Shown one piece after another: positions 8,913 through 18,850 of a stretch of DNA of 64,000 nt. A program made the translations under genes and the position numbers. The notes below the pieces were generated by a model. That model saw nothing but the letters and a program-made list of their open reading frames with translations, was not told the DNA's origin and made no database searches. The stretch is from Methylobacterium oryzae (GTDB taxonomy: Bacteria; Pseudomonadota; Alphaproteobacteria; Rhizobiales; Beijerinckiaceae): the NCBI RefSeq assembly GCF_021398735.1, contig NZ_CP090349.1:2176501-2240500 (forward strand), given 5' to 3'. Position 1 is the stretch's first letter. Every line of letters starts with the position of its first letter.

Positions 8913-9029
8913 CAGGGGAGCGACCACCATTTCGAGCGGCTGCAGAAGCCCTACTCGGTCGAGGCGCTGTCGCGCATCCTCCGCCGGGCTGCCTCGAAGC
9001 CCCGGCGACGCAGGAAGGCCACGGGATAG
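8913..9029 (+). pseudogene. remnant of a hybrid histidine kinase receiver tail
   Basis: This frame reads QGSDHHFERLQKPYSVEAL, then SRILRRAASK and a stop. It matches the receiver C-termini of the neighbouring hybrid kinases (HGFELLHKPYSAEQLARIL at 3269-5398; [19 protein letters not shown] at 14281-17121). The rest of the kinase is absent, so this is the scar of a deleted or recombined fifth paralogue directly upstream of the stressosome operon. Confidence 0.7.
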
Positions 9030-9173
9030 CCGGGACCGGGAAAACCCGTCGATGGACAACCCCGACTAACTGACTAGGGACAACACTTTTCGCCGACCCG
9101 GCATATGGCATTGCCGCCTATCGAGCCCGCCCCGGACAGGTTAAAGGCTTCCGCTGGTGACGAGGATGATCTG

Positions 9174-10049
9174 ATGACAACGGACGGCGCCGAGGTCCTG
9201 AGCAAGACCGTCACGAAGGACGAGGCCGCCATCCTCGATGCCTGGAACGCCGCCCTGCGGGAGGGGGCCTCCCTTCAGAGTGGCCGCATCCGCGAGGCGG
9301 AGCTCAAGACCCAGGCCAAGGCTGTGTTCGGTCAGCTCCGGGACGCGCTCGGGGCGGGTGGGCTCGATGCCGATGGCGCTGGTTTCGTCCCGCTGCGCGA
9401 GACCCTCGCCGATATCTCCCGCTCGCGGGCGATCCAAGGCTTCACCCCCACCGACACCGCCAACTTCGTCTTCTCGCTCAAGGAGCCGATCTTCGAGGCC
9501 CTGAAGCGCGCGTCCGGCACGGACGCGACGTCCCTCGCGGCCGGTATCTGGGCGGCCGGCAAGGTCCTCGATCGGCTCGGCCTTCAGACCATGGAGGTGT
9601 TCCTGGCCAGCCGCGAGGAGGTGATCGGGCGCCAGGGCCAGGAGATCGCCGAGCTCTCGACGCCGGTCGTCCGGCTCTGGGACGGCATCCTCGCCCTGCC
9701 GCTGATCGGCACCCTCGACAGCGCCCGCACCGGCGTCGTGATGGAGAACCTGCTGCAGGCCATCGTCGACGAGGAGGCCGAGATCGCCATCATCGACATC
9801 ACCGGCGTCCCTACCGTCGATACCCTGGTGGCGCAGCACCTTCTGAAGACCGTCGCGGCGGCGCGGTTGATGGGCGCCGACTGCATCGTCTCCGGCATCC
9901 GGCCGCAGATCGCCCAGACCATGGTCCATCTCGGCGTCGAGCTGAACGTCGTCTCGAAGGCGACCCTGGCCGACGCCTTCGCCGTCGCCTTGAGGCGGAC
10001 CGGCCGCAAGGTGGTACGCCAGCAGGCTTCGACCGAGGGACGCGGCTGA
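9174..10049 (+). CDS. RsbR-type stressosome co-antagonist with C-terminal STAS domain
   Basis: About 291 residues. The N-terminal 160 residues are helical and resemble the RsbRD N-terminal domain (KTQAKAVFGQLRDAL, GFTPTDTANFVFSLKEPIF). The C-terminal STAS domain (about 165-275) has LWDGILALPLIGTLDSART and IAIIDITGVPTVDT, where conserved threonines are the usual phosphorylation sites. In characterised stressosomes RsbR and RsbS form the shell that sequesters RsbT. I chose the ATG at 9174, preceded by GAGG at good spacing; an ATG at 9105 without a ribosome site would add 23 residues. The RsbS gene follows after 4 bp. Confidence 0.9.
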   Translation: MTTDGAEVLSKTVTKDEAAILDAWNAALREGASLQSGRIREAELKTQAKAVFGQLRDALGAGGLDADGAGFVPLRETLADISRSRAIQGFTPTDTANFVFSLKEPIFEALKRASGTDATSLAAGIWAAGKVLDRLGLQTMEVFLASREEVIGRQGQEIAELSTPVVRLWDGILALPLIGTLDSARTGVVMENLLQAIVDEEAEIAIIDITGVPTVDTLVAQHLLKTVAAARLMGADCIVSGIRPQIAQTMVHLGVELNVVSKATLADAFAVALRRTGRKVVRQQASTEGRG

Positions 10050-10053
10050 CGCC

Positions 10054-10455
10054 ATGGACCGCATTCCGATCCTCAAGCTCGGTGGCGTGCTTATCGTCAC
10101 CATCCAGGTCGACATGCACGACCGCCTCGCCCTCGCGCTGGAGGAGGACCTCACGGCGATGATCGCGCGCACCGGCGCGCGCGGCGTCCTGCTCGAAATC
10201 TCGGCGCTGGAAATCGTCGATTCCTTCATCGGCCGCATGCTGGTGAGCATCGCCGCGGTCTCGCGCGTCCTCGACGCGGAGACCGTCGTTGCCGGGATGC
10301 GCCCGGCGGTGGCCATCACCCTGGTCGAGCTCGGCCTAGAGCTCACCGGCATCAGGACCGCCCTCAACGTCGAGCGGGGCATGGCGCTGATCCAGGCCCG
10401 CATTTCCGAGGAGGACGACGGACACGGGAGCGACCGTGACCGTCACGAAGACTGA
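10054..10455 (+). CDS. rsbS: RsbS-type STAS antagonist
   Basis: A 133-residue single STAS domain. It begins MDRIPILKLGGVLIVTIQVD, and the signature LLEISALEIVDSFIGRML places the expected phosphoserine at Ser57, the target of RsbT in known systems. It is core scaffold of a stressosome with the RsbR gene upstream. The last 20 bp overlap the RsbT gene, indicating coupled synthesis. Confidence 0.92.
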   Translation: MDRIPILKLGGVLIVTIQVDMHDRLALALEEDLTAMIARTGARGVLLEISALEIVDSFIGRMLVSIAAVSRVLDAETVVAGMRPAVAITLVELGLELTGIRTALNVERGMALIQARISEEDDGHGSDRDRHED

Positions 10456-10840
10456 GACCTTGTCGGTCCGCTCCGGCGACGACGTGGTCCACGTGCGGCA
10501 GCGGGTCCGCGCTCTCTCCATCGAGATCGGCCTAGGGCTCGTCGACCAGACCAAGATCGTCACCGCGGCGAGCGAGCTCGCGCGCAACACCCTCGATTAC
10601 GGCGGCGGGGGCGACGTCCTCATGGAGATCGTCCAGGCCGGGATACGCAAGGGCTTGCGCCTGACCTTTGAGGACCAGGGACCGGGCATACCCGACATCG
10701 AGCAGGCGATGACAGACCGCTTCACCACCGGCCGCGGCATGGGGCTCGGCCTCGGCGGAGCCAAGCGGCTCTCGAACGAGTTCCACATCGAGTCGACGCC
10801 CGGTTCAGGCACCCGCGTGACCATCGCGCGCTGGAAGTAG
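10436..10840 (+). CDS. rsbT: RsbT-type serine/threonine switch kinase
   Basis: A 134-residue GHKL-fold kinase. Its motifs are ASELARNTLDYGGGG (N-box, Asn51), EDQGPGIPD and GRGMGLGLGGAKRL. RsbT phosphorylates RsbR and RsbS on stress and is then released to act on a partner, in Bacillus the phosphatase RsbU. It starts at a GTG inside the RsbS gene, which is 20 bp before the RsbS stop. No RsbU gene is present; the next gene carries a phosphatase domain instead. Confidence 0.93.
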   Translation: MTVTKTETLSVRSGDDVVHVRQRVRALSIEIGLGLVDQTKIVTAASELARNTLDYGGGGDVLMEIVQAGIRKGLRLTFEDQGPGIPDIEQAMTDRFTTGRGMGLGLGGAKRLSNEFHIESTPGSGTRVTIARWK

Positions 10841-10842
10841 GC

Positions 10843-11838
10843 ATGGACCGGGTCACAGTCACGGAAGCGAGCCAGGTTGCCGAGGCGCGACGACGGGCGG
10901 TGTCCGCCGCGCAGTCCATCGGCTTCGACGAGACCGCGGCTGGCCGGGTGGCCCTGGTCGCGACCGAGCTCGCCACCAACATCGTCAAGTACGGCGTGCC
11001 CGGCGAAATCCTCGTCGGCACCTACGAGGACGGCACCGGCTCCGGGGTCGAGATCCTCGCCGTCGACAAGGGATCCGGCGTCTCGGACATCGGATCTGCC
11101 CTGCGCGACGGGCATTCCACCGGCGGCAGCGCCGGCGAGGGCCTCGGCGCGGTGCGGCGGCTGTCCGACGCCTTCGACATAGCCTCCCGAGCGGGAGGGG
11201 GCACCGTGGTGATGGCGCGTCTGTCCGGCGTGCGGCCGGCCGCCTCGGACGCACTGCCGGCCTTCGGTGCGGTAACGGTGCCACTGAAGGGCGAGACGGC
11301 CAACGGCGATGCCTACGCGGTGCGCGAGCGGGCTGACGGCTGGACGGCCATCGTAGCGGACGGCCTCGGCCATGGACCGGAGGCGGCCATGGCGTCCGAG
11401 GAGGCGCTCAAGATTTTCCGGCGCCATCAGGACAGACCGCCGGCCACGATCCTCGCCGCCATCCATGCAGGTCTCTCCCACACCCGAGGCGGGGCGGTCT
11501 CCGTCGCGCGCTACGAGCGGGATCGAGAAACCGTCACGCTCGCGGGCATCGGCAATGTGATGGGAGCCGTCGTCTCTGGCACGGCGACCAAGCGAACGGT
11601 CAGCCTTGCGGGCACGGCCGGTCATGCGGCCCGACGCATCCAGGAGTTCGAGTACCCGATGCGGCAGGACGATCTGTTCGTGCTCTGCTCGGACGGCATC
11701 GCGACCGGATGGTCCCTCGACGCCTTCCCGGGGATCGCCGGGGCGCATCCGGCGCTCGTGGCGGGCGTGATCTACCGCGACTTCGCCCGGGTCCGCGACG
11801 ACGCCACCGTCCTCGTCGTTCGGGACACCGCCGCATGA
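10843..11838 (+). CDS. ATPase-SpoIIE/PP2C phosphatase fusion (RsbX-like)
   Basis: A 331-residue two-domain protein. Residues 5-130 are a GHKL anti-sigma-type ATPase (ATELATNIVKYG, Asn46; EGLGAVRRLSDAF). Residues 145-330 are a SpoIIE-type PP2C phosphatase (IVADGLGHGPEAAMAS, LFVLCSDGIATGW, RDDATVLVV). Stand-alone RsbX resets stressosomes by dephosphorylating RsbR and RsbS. Here the phosphatase carries an extra ATPase domain, so it may combine switch and reset. It follows RsbT by 2 bp and overlaps the next gene as ATGA. Confidence 0.9.
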   Translation: MDRVTVTEASQVAEARRRAVSAAQSIGFDETAAGRVALVATELATNIVKYGVPGEILVGTYEDGTGSGVEILAVDKGSGVSDIGSALRDGHSTGGSAGEGLGAVRRLSDAFDIASRAGGGTVVMARLSGVRPAASDALPAFGAVTVPLKGETANGDAYAVRERADGWTAIVADGLGHGPEAAMASEEALKIFRRHQDRPPATILAAIHAGLSHTRGGAVSVARYERDRETVTLAGIGNVMGAVVSGTATKRTVSLAGTAGHAARRIQEFEYPMRQDDLFVLCSDGIATGWSLDAFPGIAGAHPALVAGVIYRDFARVRDDATVLVVRDTAA

Positions 11839-13751
11839 GGTGGCCGCTCCTCGCCACGCAGGTCGAGCACGAGGACGACATCATCACGGTGCGCCAGCGC
11901 GTGCGCCGGCTGGCCGAGCGCCTCGGCTTCGAGGTCCAGGACCAGACCCGCATCGCCACGGCCGTGTCCGAGATCGCGCGCAACGCCTACGGCTACGCCG
12001 GCGGCGGCCGGGTCGAGTACGGCCTCGACGAGGAAAGCGGCGGACAGTCCCTCGTCGTCCGCGTCCGCGACCAGGGGCCGGGGATCCCCCACCTCGATGA
12101 CGTCCTTCAGGGACGCTATCGCTCGACGACGGGCCTCGGCATCGGCATCACCGGCTCCCGCCGGCTGATGGACCGCTTCGAGATCGAGACCGAGCTCGGC
12201 AAGGGCACGCTCGTGACCTTCGCCAAGCGGCTGCCGCACGGCACGATATCCTTCACCGGAAAGAGGCTCGCGAGCCTGGCAGAGGATGTCGCCCGGGCGC
12301 GGACCGAGGAACCGCTGGTCGCCTTGCGGGAGCAGAACCGCGAGCTACTGCGCAGCCTCGCCGAGCTCGCCGAGCGCCAGGAAGAGGCGGAGCGCCTGAA
12401 CCGCGAGCTCGCCGAGACCAACCGCGGGGTGGTCGCGCTGCATGCCGAGCTGGAGGACCAGGCCGAGCGGTTGCGCCAGGCTGGGGCCTCGCTGGAGACC
12501 CAGGTCGCCGCGCGGACGGCGGAGCTCGCTGAGGCGAACGCTCGCCTCGTCGCCGAGGCAGCCGAACGCGAACGGATGGAGCACGACCTGCGTCAGTCGC
12601 AGAAGCTGGAGGCCGTGGGCCAGCTCACCGGCGGCGTCGCGCACGATTTCAACAATTTGCTGACCATCATCAGGTCCTCTGTGGACTTCCTGCGCCGCCC
12701 GGACCTGCCCGAGGACCGGCGCAAGCGGTACATGGATGCGGTCTCGGACACGGTCGACCGGGCCGCCAAGCTCACGGGGCAGCTTCTTGCCTTCGCGCGC
12801 CGGCAATCCCTCAAGCCCGAGGTGTTCGATGTCGGCGAGCGCCTGCGTAGCGTCGCCGACATGCTCGATACCATCACCGGTGCCCGCATCCGCGTGAGGG
12901 TCGAGGCTCCCGAAGGAGCCGCACTGGTACGCGCCGACGTCAACCAGTTCGAGACGGCGGTGGTGAACGCCGCGGTAAATGCCCGCGACGCCATGGACGG
13001 CGTCGGGACGCTGACGATGCGGGTGCTCGTCGGGCAGCCCATGCCGTCGATCCGCGGCCATGGCGGCGCGCGCGGGCCGTTCGTGGCCGTCTCCCTAACT
13101 GACACCGGCGCGGGCATCCCCGCCGACGTCCTCGGACGCATCTTCGAGCCGTTCTTCACGACGAAGGTCGTCGGGCGTGGCACCGGGCTTGGGCTCTCAC
13201 AGGTGTTCGGCTTCGCCAAGCAGTCCGGCGGCGACGTCGACGTGTCCAGCGAGGTCGGGCAGGGCACGACCTTCACCCTCTACCTCCCCGAGGTCTCGGA
13301 TGAGCCGGCCGAGATGCCGGTCCCAGGCCCCGACGCCGGGGCGACGCCCTCCGGCCAGGGCCAACCGGTCCTGCTCGTCGAGGACAACCTGGAGGTCGGG
13401 CGCTTCTGCGCCCAGATCCTGGAGGACCTTGGCTACGCGCCGGAATGGGTCGTCAACGCCGAGGAGGCGCTCGAACGCCTGGGCGCCGACGGCGCCGGCT
13501 TCCGGGCCGTGTTTTCCGACGTGGTCATGCCAGGCATGGGGGGCATCGAGCTCGCTAAGGCGCTCCGCATCCGAATGCCCACCCTGCCGGTGGTGCTGGC
13601 CTCGGGCTACAGCCATGTCCTGGCGCGCGAGGACAGCCACGGCTTTGAGCTCCTGCACAAGCCGTACTCGGCCGCTCAAATCGGCCAAGTCCTGAGCCGG
13701 GTCATCGCGGCCTCTTGCACTCCCGTTGGCCGGAACGGACCGAAGCGGTGA
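11835..13751 (+). CDS. RsbT-like ATPase fused to hybrid histidine kinase (HisKA-HATPase-REC)
   Basis: A 638-residue protein with two GHKL ATPase domains. Residues 10-132 closely resemble the RsbT product (ITVRQRVRRLAERLGFEVQD, IARNAYGYAGGG with Asn50, RDQGPGIP, GLGIGITGSRRLMDRF). A long coiled coil (150-250) leads to HisKA with GGVAHDFNN (His270), a histidine-kinase ATPase (N-box Asn382) and a receiver (Asp562 in VFSDVVMPGMGG). The ATG overlaps the phosphatase stop as ATGA. This links a partner-switching kinase domain to a phosphorelay in one chain; the RsbT-like part may dock on the stressosome or its STAS proteins. That coupling is inferred. Confidence 0.92.
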   Translation: MRWPLLATQVEHEDDIITVRQRVRRLAERLGFEVQDQTRIATAVSEIARNAYGYAGGGRVEYGLDEESGGQSLVVRVRDQGPGIPHLDDVLQGRYRSTTGLGIGITGSRRLMDRFEIETELGKGTLVTFAKRLPHGTISFTGKRLASLAEDVARARTEEPLVALREQNRELLRSLAELAERQEEAERLNRELAETNRGVVALHAELEDQAERLRQAGASLETQVAARTAELAEANARLVAEAAERERMEHDLRQSQKLEAVGQLTGGVAHDFNNLLTIIRSSVDFLRRPDLPEDRRKRYMDAVSDTVDRAAKLTGQLLAFARRQSLKPEVFDVGERLRSVADMLDTITGARIRVRVEAPEGAALVRADVNQFETAVVNAAVNARDAMDGVGTLTMRVLVGQPMPSIRGHGGARGPFVAVSLTDTGAGIPADVLGRIFEPFFTTKVVGRGTGLGLSQVFGFAKQSGGDVDVSSEVGQGTTFTLYLPEVSDEPAEMPVPGPDAGATPSGQGQPVLLVEDNLEVGRFCAQILEDLGYAPEWVVNAEEALERLGADGAGFRAVFSDVVMPGMGGIELAKALRIRMPTLPVVLASGYSHVLAREDSHGFELLHKPYSAAQIGQVLSRVIAASCTPVGRNGPKR

Positions 13752-14280
13752 AGCTGCGCCGGAATGATGCCTTCGGCACCGCACGCGCAGTGCTGCAACC
13801 CGAACGATGATCGCGCTTCGGTCGGGTGCCCGTCGGATTACATTGAGCGGAGCGACCTCCATTCCGCCCAGTTCCAAGGGAGGAAGGCGGGCCTTCTCCG
13901 CGTCGTGCGATCGGGATTTCCGTGCCACCGGAACGCCTGACTGCATGGCGATCATGAAACTGCCAGGGAACCTCGATTCCGGCATGCGAGCGATGATCGC
14001 CGCGACGGTACGTCCGACCTTGGCGCTCTTTTAGGGAAACGCGTGTCCATCGCCGCGTGCTAGGCGTGAGCATGCCCGGGAAGCACTTGCGCCACAACAC
14101 ATTGTCCTGCCTTCTCGCGGAGAAGGCGCGGCACCGTGCTGACAATCGCGACCGGACCTTGCACGGCGACTGCGTCCGAACCGCTCTCCGGCTCCCCAAG
14201 GCTCCGGACGGGGGTCGTCCGGATGCGCCGCCCTCGACGCGTGGAACGAACGCACCGACGCCAGAGACAGGTGGGACCCG
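13752..14280. other. intergenic region without a gene
   Basis: About 530 bases between the stressosome operon and the next kinase. No open frame has a recognisable product. It should carry the promoter for 14281; I see no clear terminator or operator. Confidence 0.5.
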
Positions 14281-17121
14281 ATGAGCACCCACATCATCGA
14301 GCAGGGCAGCCAGGCCACCGCGAATTTTTACAACGACATCGATATCGGCTTTTGCATCATCGAGGTCGCCTTCGACGCGCCCAACCGCCAGGCCGACTAC
14401 CGGTTCCTGGAGGTCAACTCCGCGTTCGAGGAGCATACGGGCCTGATCGACGTGACCGGCCGGTGGATGCGCAACCTCGCCCCGGACCATGAGCAATTCT
14501 GGTTCGACCGATACGGCAGCATCGCTCGTACCGGACGACCGGCCCGTTTCGAGTATTCGGCGCAAGCCCTCGGTGGTCGTCACTTCGAGGTCTACGCATA
14601 CCGTACCGGAGACCCCGAGCAGCAGCGGGTGGCGGTCCTGTTCGCAGATATCAGCTTACGCAAACGTGAGGAGAGGCTCCGCACAGCACTGTTCGACCTG
14701 ACAGACCGGCTCGCCGAGCAGGAAGACGTTGCGGCGCTCACGGACGTCGCCTGCGGTATCCTGGGCCGGACACTGGGCGTTCAGTTGGTCGGCTACGGCC
14801 TGGTCAATCCGGTGGCGGAGACCATCACGGTCGATCACGACTGGACAACCGACGGTGCTCAGTCGCTGGCCGGGATGCTCCAGTTCCGCGACTTCGGCTC
14901 GTACATCGACGACCTTAAGCGTGGCGAGACGGTCGTCGTCGAGGACGCCCGCACGGATTCGCGCACGGAAACGTTCGCGGCGGCCCTGGAGGAGCGCAGC
15001 GCGCGGGCGTTCGTCAACACTCCGATCTTCGAGCGCGGACAGTTCGTGGCGCTGCAATACGTCAGCACGGGCGAGCCACGCATCTGGATGGAGGAGGAAC
15101 TCAGGTTCATCCGCGAGGTGGGGGTTCGCACGCGGACGGCAACCGCAAGGCGGCAGGCGGAAATGGCTTTGCAGGCCAGCGAGGCGCGTCAGCGCCACCT
15201 CTTGCAGCAGATGCCCAGCTTCGTCGGCGTCCTGACCGGACCCGACCACACGTACGCTTACGTCAACGACGCCTATGTACGGACGGCGGGTCCGCGCGCT
15301 TATCTTGGACGCAGCGTGCGCGACGTGTTCCCGGAACTGGCCGGTCAGGGTTTCTTCGAGCTCCTGGACCAGGTCTACGCCACCGGCGTGCCGTTCTCGG
15401 CCCGGACCACGCCGGTCCGTTTCGCTGGCGAGGACACGGACCGGTACATCGATTTCAGCTTCCAACCGACCCGGCGCGACGACGGTACTGTCACGGGCAT
15501 CTTCGTCGGCGGCTATGACGTGACCGAGCAACAGCGCACAGCCCTGGCGTTGCGGGAACTCAATGTCGACCTTGAGCGGAAGGTTACGGAGCGTGCCTTG
15601 GCGCGCGGCCGGACTTGGCAACTCAGCCCGGACATCATGGGCGTGATCAACGCGCAGGGCTACTTCGAGCAATCGAATCCCGCCTGGGCTACCGTCCTCG
15701 GTTGGTCGGAAGCGGAGGTCGCGAGCACGGTATTCTTTGACTTCCTGCATCCCGACGACGTAGCTCCGGCGCAGGAAGCCTGGGCGGCGGCGCTGAATCT
15801 CGGCCTGCCGGCGCTGAGCTTCGAGAACCGCTACCGGCACAAGGACGGGGGCTGGCGCTGGCTCTCGTGGGTCGCGGTGCCGGACGACGGCAAGGTCTAC
15901 TGCTCCGCCCGCGACATCACCGCGGGCAAGGAGCAGGCGAACGCCCTGCTGCGGGCCGAGGACGCGCTGCGCCAGGCGCAGAAGTTGGAAGCGGTCGGGC
16001 AGCTGACCGGTGGCGTGGCCCACGATTTCAACAACCTGCTCACCGTGATCAAATCGTCCACCGACCTCCTGAAACGACCGAACCTGCCGGAGGAACGTCG
16101 CGTGCGCTACGTCGGCGCGATCTCGGACACGGTGGACCGGGCCGCCCGCCTGACGGGCCAGCTCCTCGCCTTCGCCCGCCGCCAGACCCTCAAGCCCGAG
16201 GTGTTCGCCGCCTGCGACGGCGTACGCGCGATCACGGAGATGGTCGGCACGCTGACGGGCGCGCGGATCAAGCTCGTGACCGACCTGCCGGAGGAGCGCG
16301 TCTTCATCAGCGCCGACCCGAGCCAGTTCGACACGGCGCTCGTGAACATGGCGGTCAACGCCCGCGACGCGATGGACGGCGAGGGACAGATCACCATCAT
16401 GGTGCGTCCGGCGGATGCGATCCCTGCCATGCGCACCCACCCTGCCGTCGAAGGCCGTTTCGCCGCGATCTCGCTCAGCGATACCGGCACCGGGATCCCG
16501 GCCGACAGGCTCGACCAGATCTTCGAGCCGTTCTTCACGACCAAGGAGGTCGGCAAGGGGACGGGCCTCGGCCTCTCCCAGGTGTTCGGCTTCGCCAAGC
16601 AGACCGGCGGCGACGTGATGGTGTCGAGCGTGGTCGGCGAGGGCACGACGTTTACGCTCTACCTGCCACACGTCGCCGCGGGGCAACGTGAGACGCCAAC
16701 CAAGGCTCTTGAACCGGATGTCCTGACAGTGGGCCACGACACCTGCGTGCTCGTCGTCGAGGACAACGCCGACGTGGGCGGCTTTTCGGTACAGGCGCTG
16801 ATCGAGCTGGGCTTCCGGCCGGTCCTCGCCGGCAATGCCGACGAGGCGCTGGCCGAACTTGCAACCGACGCGGGGCGCTTCGACGTGGTGTTCACCGACG
16901 TAGTCATGCCCGGCATGAACGGCATCGACCTCGCCAAGGAGATCCAGCACCGGCATCCCGGCCTGCCCGTGGTGCTGACCTCGGGGTACAGCCACGTGCT
17001 GGCACAGGAAGGGACCCACGGCTTCGAACTGCTGCAGAAGCCCTATTCGGCCGATGACCTGTCGAGGGTATTTCGGCGCGTGACGAGCCGGCGCCCGCAT
17101 CCGACGGCACTGCCGAACTGA
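14281..17121 (+). CDS. hybrid sensor histidine kinase, PAS-GAF-PAS-PAS-HisKA-HATPase-REC
   Basis: A 946-residue soluble kinase. PAS1 covers about 15-128 and a GAF domain about 140-290 ([20 protein letters not shown]). PAS2 (300-418) closely matches the second PAS of the kinase at 3269-5398 ([17 protein letters not shown] type, [10 protein letters not shown]). PAS3 covers 445-548 ([11 protein letters not shown]). HisKA has GGVAHDFNN (His581), the ATPase N-box lies near Asn693, and the receiver has Asp873 in [12 protein letters not shown]. The shared core and PAS2 point to duplication and domain shuffling among neighbouring kinases. The HWE kinase follows after 13 bp and may be co-transcribed. 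Confidence 0.93.
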   Translation: MSTHIIEQGSQATANFYNDIDIGFCIIEVAFDAPNRQADYRFLEVNSAFEEHTGLIDVTGRWMRNLAPDHEQFWFDRYGSIARTGRPARFEYSAQALGGRHFEVYAYRTGDPEQQRVAVLFADISLRKREERLRTALFDLTDRLAEQEDVAALTDVACGILGRTLGVQLVGYGLVNPVAETITVDHDWTTDGAQSLAGMLQFRDFGSYIDDLKRGETVVVEDARTDSRTETFAAALEERSARAFVNTPIFERGQFVALQYVSTGEPRIWMEEELRFIREVGVRTRTATARRQAEMALQASEARQRHLLQQMPSFVGVLTGPDHTYAYVNDAYVRTAGPRAYLGRSVRDVFPELAGQGFFELLDQVYATGVPFSARTTPVRFAGEDTDRYIDFSFQPTRRDDGTVTGIFVGGYDVTEQQRTALALRELNVDLERKVTERALARGRTWQLSPDIMGVINAQGYFEQSNPAWATVLGWSEAEVASTVFFDFLHPDDVAPAQEAWAAALNLGLPALSFENRYRHKDGGWRWLSWVAVPDDGKVYCSARDITAGKEQANALLRAEDALRQAQKLEAVGQLTGGVAHDFNNLLTVIKSSTDLLKRPNLPEERRVRYVGAISDTVDRAARLTGQLLAFARRQTLKPEVFAACDGVRAITEMVGTLTGARIKLVTDLPEERVFISADPSQFDTALVNMAVNARDAMDGEGQITIMVRPADAIPAMRTHPAVEGRFAAISLSDTGTGIPADRLDQIFEPFFTTKEVGKGTGLGLSQVFGFAKQTGGDVMVSSVVGEGTTFTLYLPHVAAGQRETPTKALEPDVLTVGHDTCVLVVEDNADVGGFSVQALIELGFRPVLAGNADEALAELATDAGRFDVVFTDVVMPGMNGIDLAKEIQHRHPGLPVVLTSGYSHVLAQEGTHGFELLQKPYSADDLSRVFRRVTSRRPHPTALPN

Positions 17122-17134
17122 GCGCGCAACCCCG

Positions 17135-18850
17135 ATGCTGACCCAACGCATCCTGGCCCTGGTGGCGCTCGCCCTGACGCCCGCGCTCGCGATCCAGGGC
17201 TACAACGAGTACGCCCTGCGTACGTCACGCGATGCGGCGGTGCGGGCCGATGCGCTGGGCACCGCCCGGACCGTGGCCGCCGACCTGGAGCAGCTCGCGC
17301 AGAGCCTACGTCAGGTGCTCGACCTCGTCGGCACCGAGGAGGCCGTGCGGCGCAAGGATCCGGGTACCTGCACCGCCTACCTCGGTTCGATCATCGAACG
17401 GCTGCCGCAACTCAGCCTGCTCTCCGTCGCCGAACCGGACGGACGCGTCGTCTGCGACTCTCGCGGTTCTTCCCCCGGGTTCTACTCGAACGCGGAGCGC
17501 GCCTATCACAAGCGTGTCCTCTCCAGCGATGCCTTCGCGGTGGGCGACTTCGTGATCGGCGTGCGCACGCGTCAGCCGGCGATACACTTCGCCCAGCCCG
17601 TGCGAGGGTCCGACGACCGACTGACCGGCGTGATCGTGGCCAGCGTCGACCTCGCGCGGCTGTCGGAACGCCTGCAGGCGGCGCTGCGCTTCGCAAGCAC
17701 CACCCTTACGGTGACCGACCGGGAGGGAACGGTTCTGGTGCGTCGTCCAGACCATCAGGAGTGGGTCGGGCGCAAGCTTTCGGCCGAGCGACTGTCACGG
17801 TTGATGCAGGCCGACGAGACCACGCGTTCGGTCGAGGGTCTCGATGGGCGCCAGCGCATCGTCGGAATCGCCAAGCCCGATGGCGCACTCACGGGCTTCA
17901 ACGTCATCGTCGGCCGCGACCGCGAGGTGGCGTTCGCGGACATCGACGCAGCCACATACCGCGGCATCACCGTGATCCTGCTCGGTGCAATTCTCGCGGT
18001 GCTGGCGACGCTTTTCGCGGGAAGGCGCTTCATCGAACGGCCGGTGCGGCGCCTCCTGCGGGGCGTTGCCGCGTGGCAGGGGGGCGACCTCGATGCGCGG
18101 ACCGGGATGAGCGGCCCCTCGGAGTTCGACCGCCTGGGCGCGGCGTTCGACGCCATGGCCACGACGCTGCAGGGCCGGGAACATGACCTGCATGGCGAGA
18201 TCGCTCGTGGACGGAGGATGCAGGAGCAGCAGACGACGATGCTGCACGAGTTGAACCACCGGGTGAAGAACACGCTGGCCACGGTCCAGTCCCTGGCGCG
18301 GCAGGCCCGCGGAGGAGAGGCGCAGGCGGCGCAACTGGAGGCCCGCATCCTCGCACTGTCGAAGACGCACGACCTGCTGACCCGCGAGGACTGGACGGGC
18401 GCCTCGTTGCGGGACGTGCTGGAGAACGAGCTGGCCCCTTATCGCACCGGCATCGACCACATCACCCTCGATGGACCAGAGGTGCCCTTGCCGCCACGCT
18501 ACGCGCTCGCCATCGGCATGACGGTGCATGAGTTGGCCACCAACGCGGCCAAGTACGGCGCCCTGTCGGATGTCGGCGGGCAGGTCCGTGTCGCCTGGCG
18601 CCTCGTGCAGTGCGAGGGAGGTGGTCGGCGCCTTCGTCTCGACTGGCAGGAGAACGGCGGTCCTCGGGTCGAGCCGCCGTCCAGGCGCGGTTTCGGCACG
18701 AGGCTGATCGCCGGGGGCATGCAACGGGAGCTCGGCGGTGAGGTCCGGCTGACGTTCGATCCGACCGGGCTGCGCTGCCTTCTCGACGTACCCCTCCAGG
18801 GTAGCCACACGAGCATGCTGAGCCCGCTGGCGGATGGGTTAATCCACTAA
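17135..18850 (+). CDS. membrane-bound HWE-family sensor histidine kinase with Cache and HAMP domains
   Basis: A 571-residue protein with an N-terminal membrane segment (5-21), a periplasmic double-Cache-like sensor (about 30-270, FYSNAERAYHKRVL, VGDFVIGVRTRQPAI), and a second membrane segment (277-296). A HAMP region (297-350) leads to an HWE/HisKA_2 kinase with the H-box MLHELNHRVKNTLATVQSLA (His375). N-box VHELATNAAKYGALS and the HWE block DWQENGGP follow. HWE kinases in Alphaproteobacteria often feed the PhyR-NepR-EcfG general stress response, so this gene beside a stressosome operon is suggestive. Direct involvement is inference. Confidence 0.93.
   Translation: MLTQRILALVALALTPALAIQGYNEYALRTSRDAAVRADALGTARTVAADLEQLAQSLRQVLDLVGTEEAVRRKDPGTCTAYLGSIIERLPQLSLLSVAEPDGRVVCDSRGSSPGFYSNAERAYHKRVLSSDAFAVGDFVIGVRTRQPAIHFAQPVRGSDDRLTGVIVASVDLARLSERLQAALRFASTTLTVTDREGTVLVRRPDHQEWVGRKLSAERLSRLMQADETTRSVEGLDGRQRIVGIAKPDGALTGFNVIVGRDREVAFADIDAATYRGITVILLGAILAVLATLFAGRRFIERPVRRLLRGVAAWQGGDLDARTGMSGPSEFDRLGAAFDAMATTLQGREHDLHGEIARGRRMQEQQTTMLHELNHRVKNTLATVQSLARQARGGEAQAAQLEARILALSKTHDLLTREDWTGASLRDVLENELAPYRTGIDHITLDGPEVPLPPRYALAIGMTVHELATNAAKYGALSDVGGQVRVAWRLVQCEGGGRRLRLDWQENGGPRVEPPSRRGFGTRLIAGGMQRELGGEVRLTFDPTGLRCLLDVPLQGSHTSMLSPLADGLIH

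Noticed and set aside
14656..17151. Very long minus-strand open frame opposite the large hybrid kinase
   Set aside because: It is the antisense shadow of a gene with full domain evidence; its own sequence is Arg/Asp/Val-rich with no domain.
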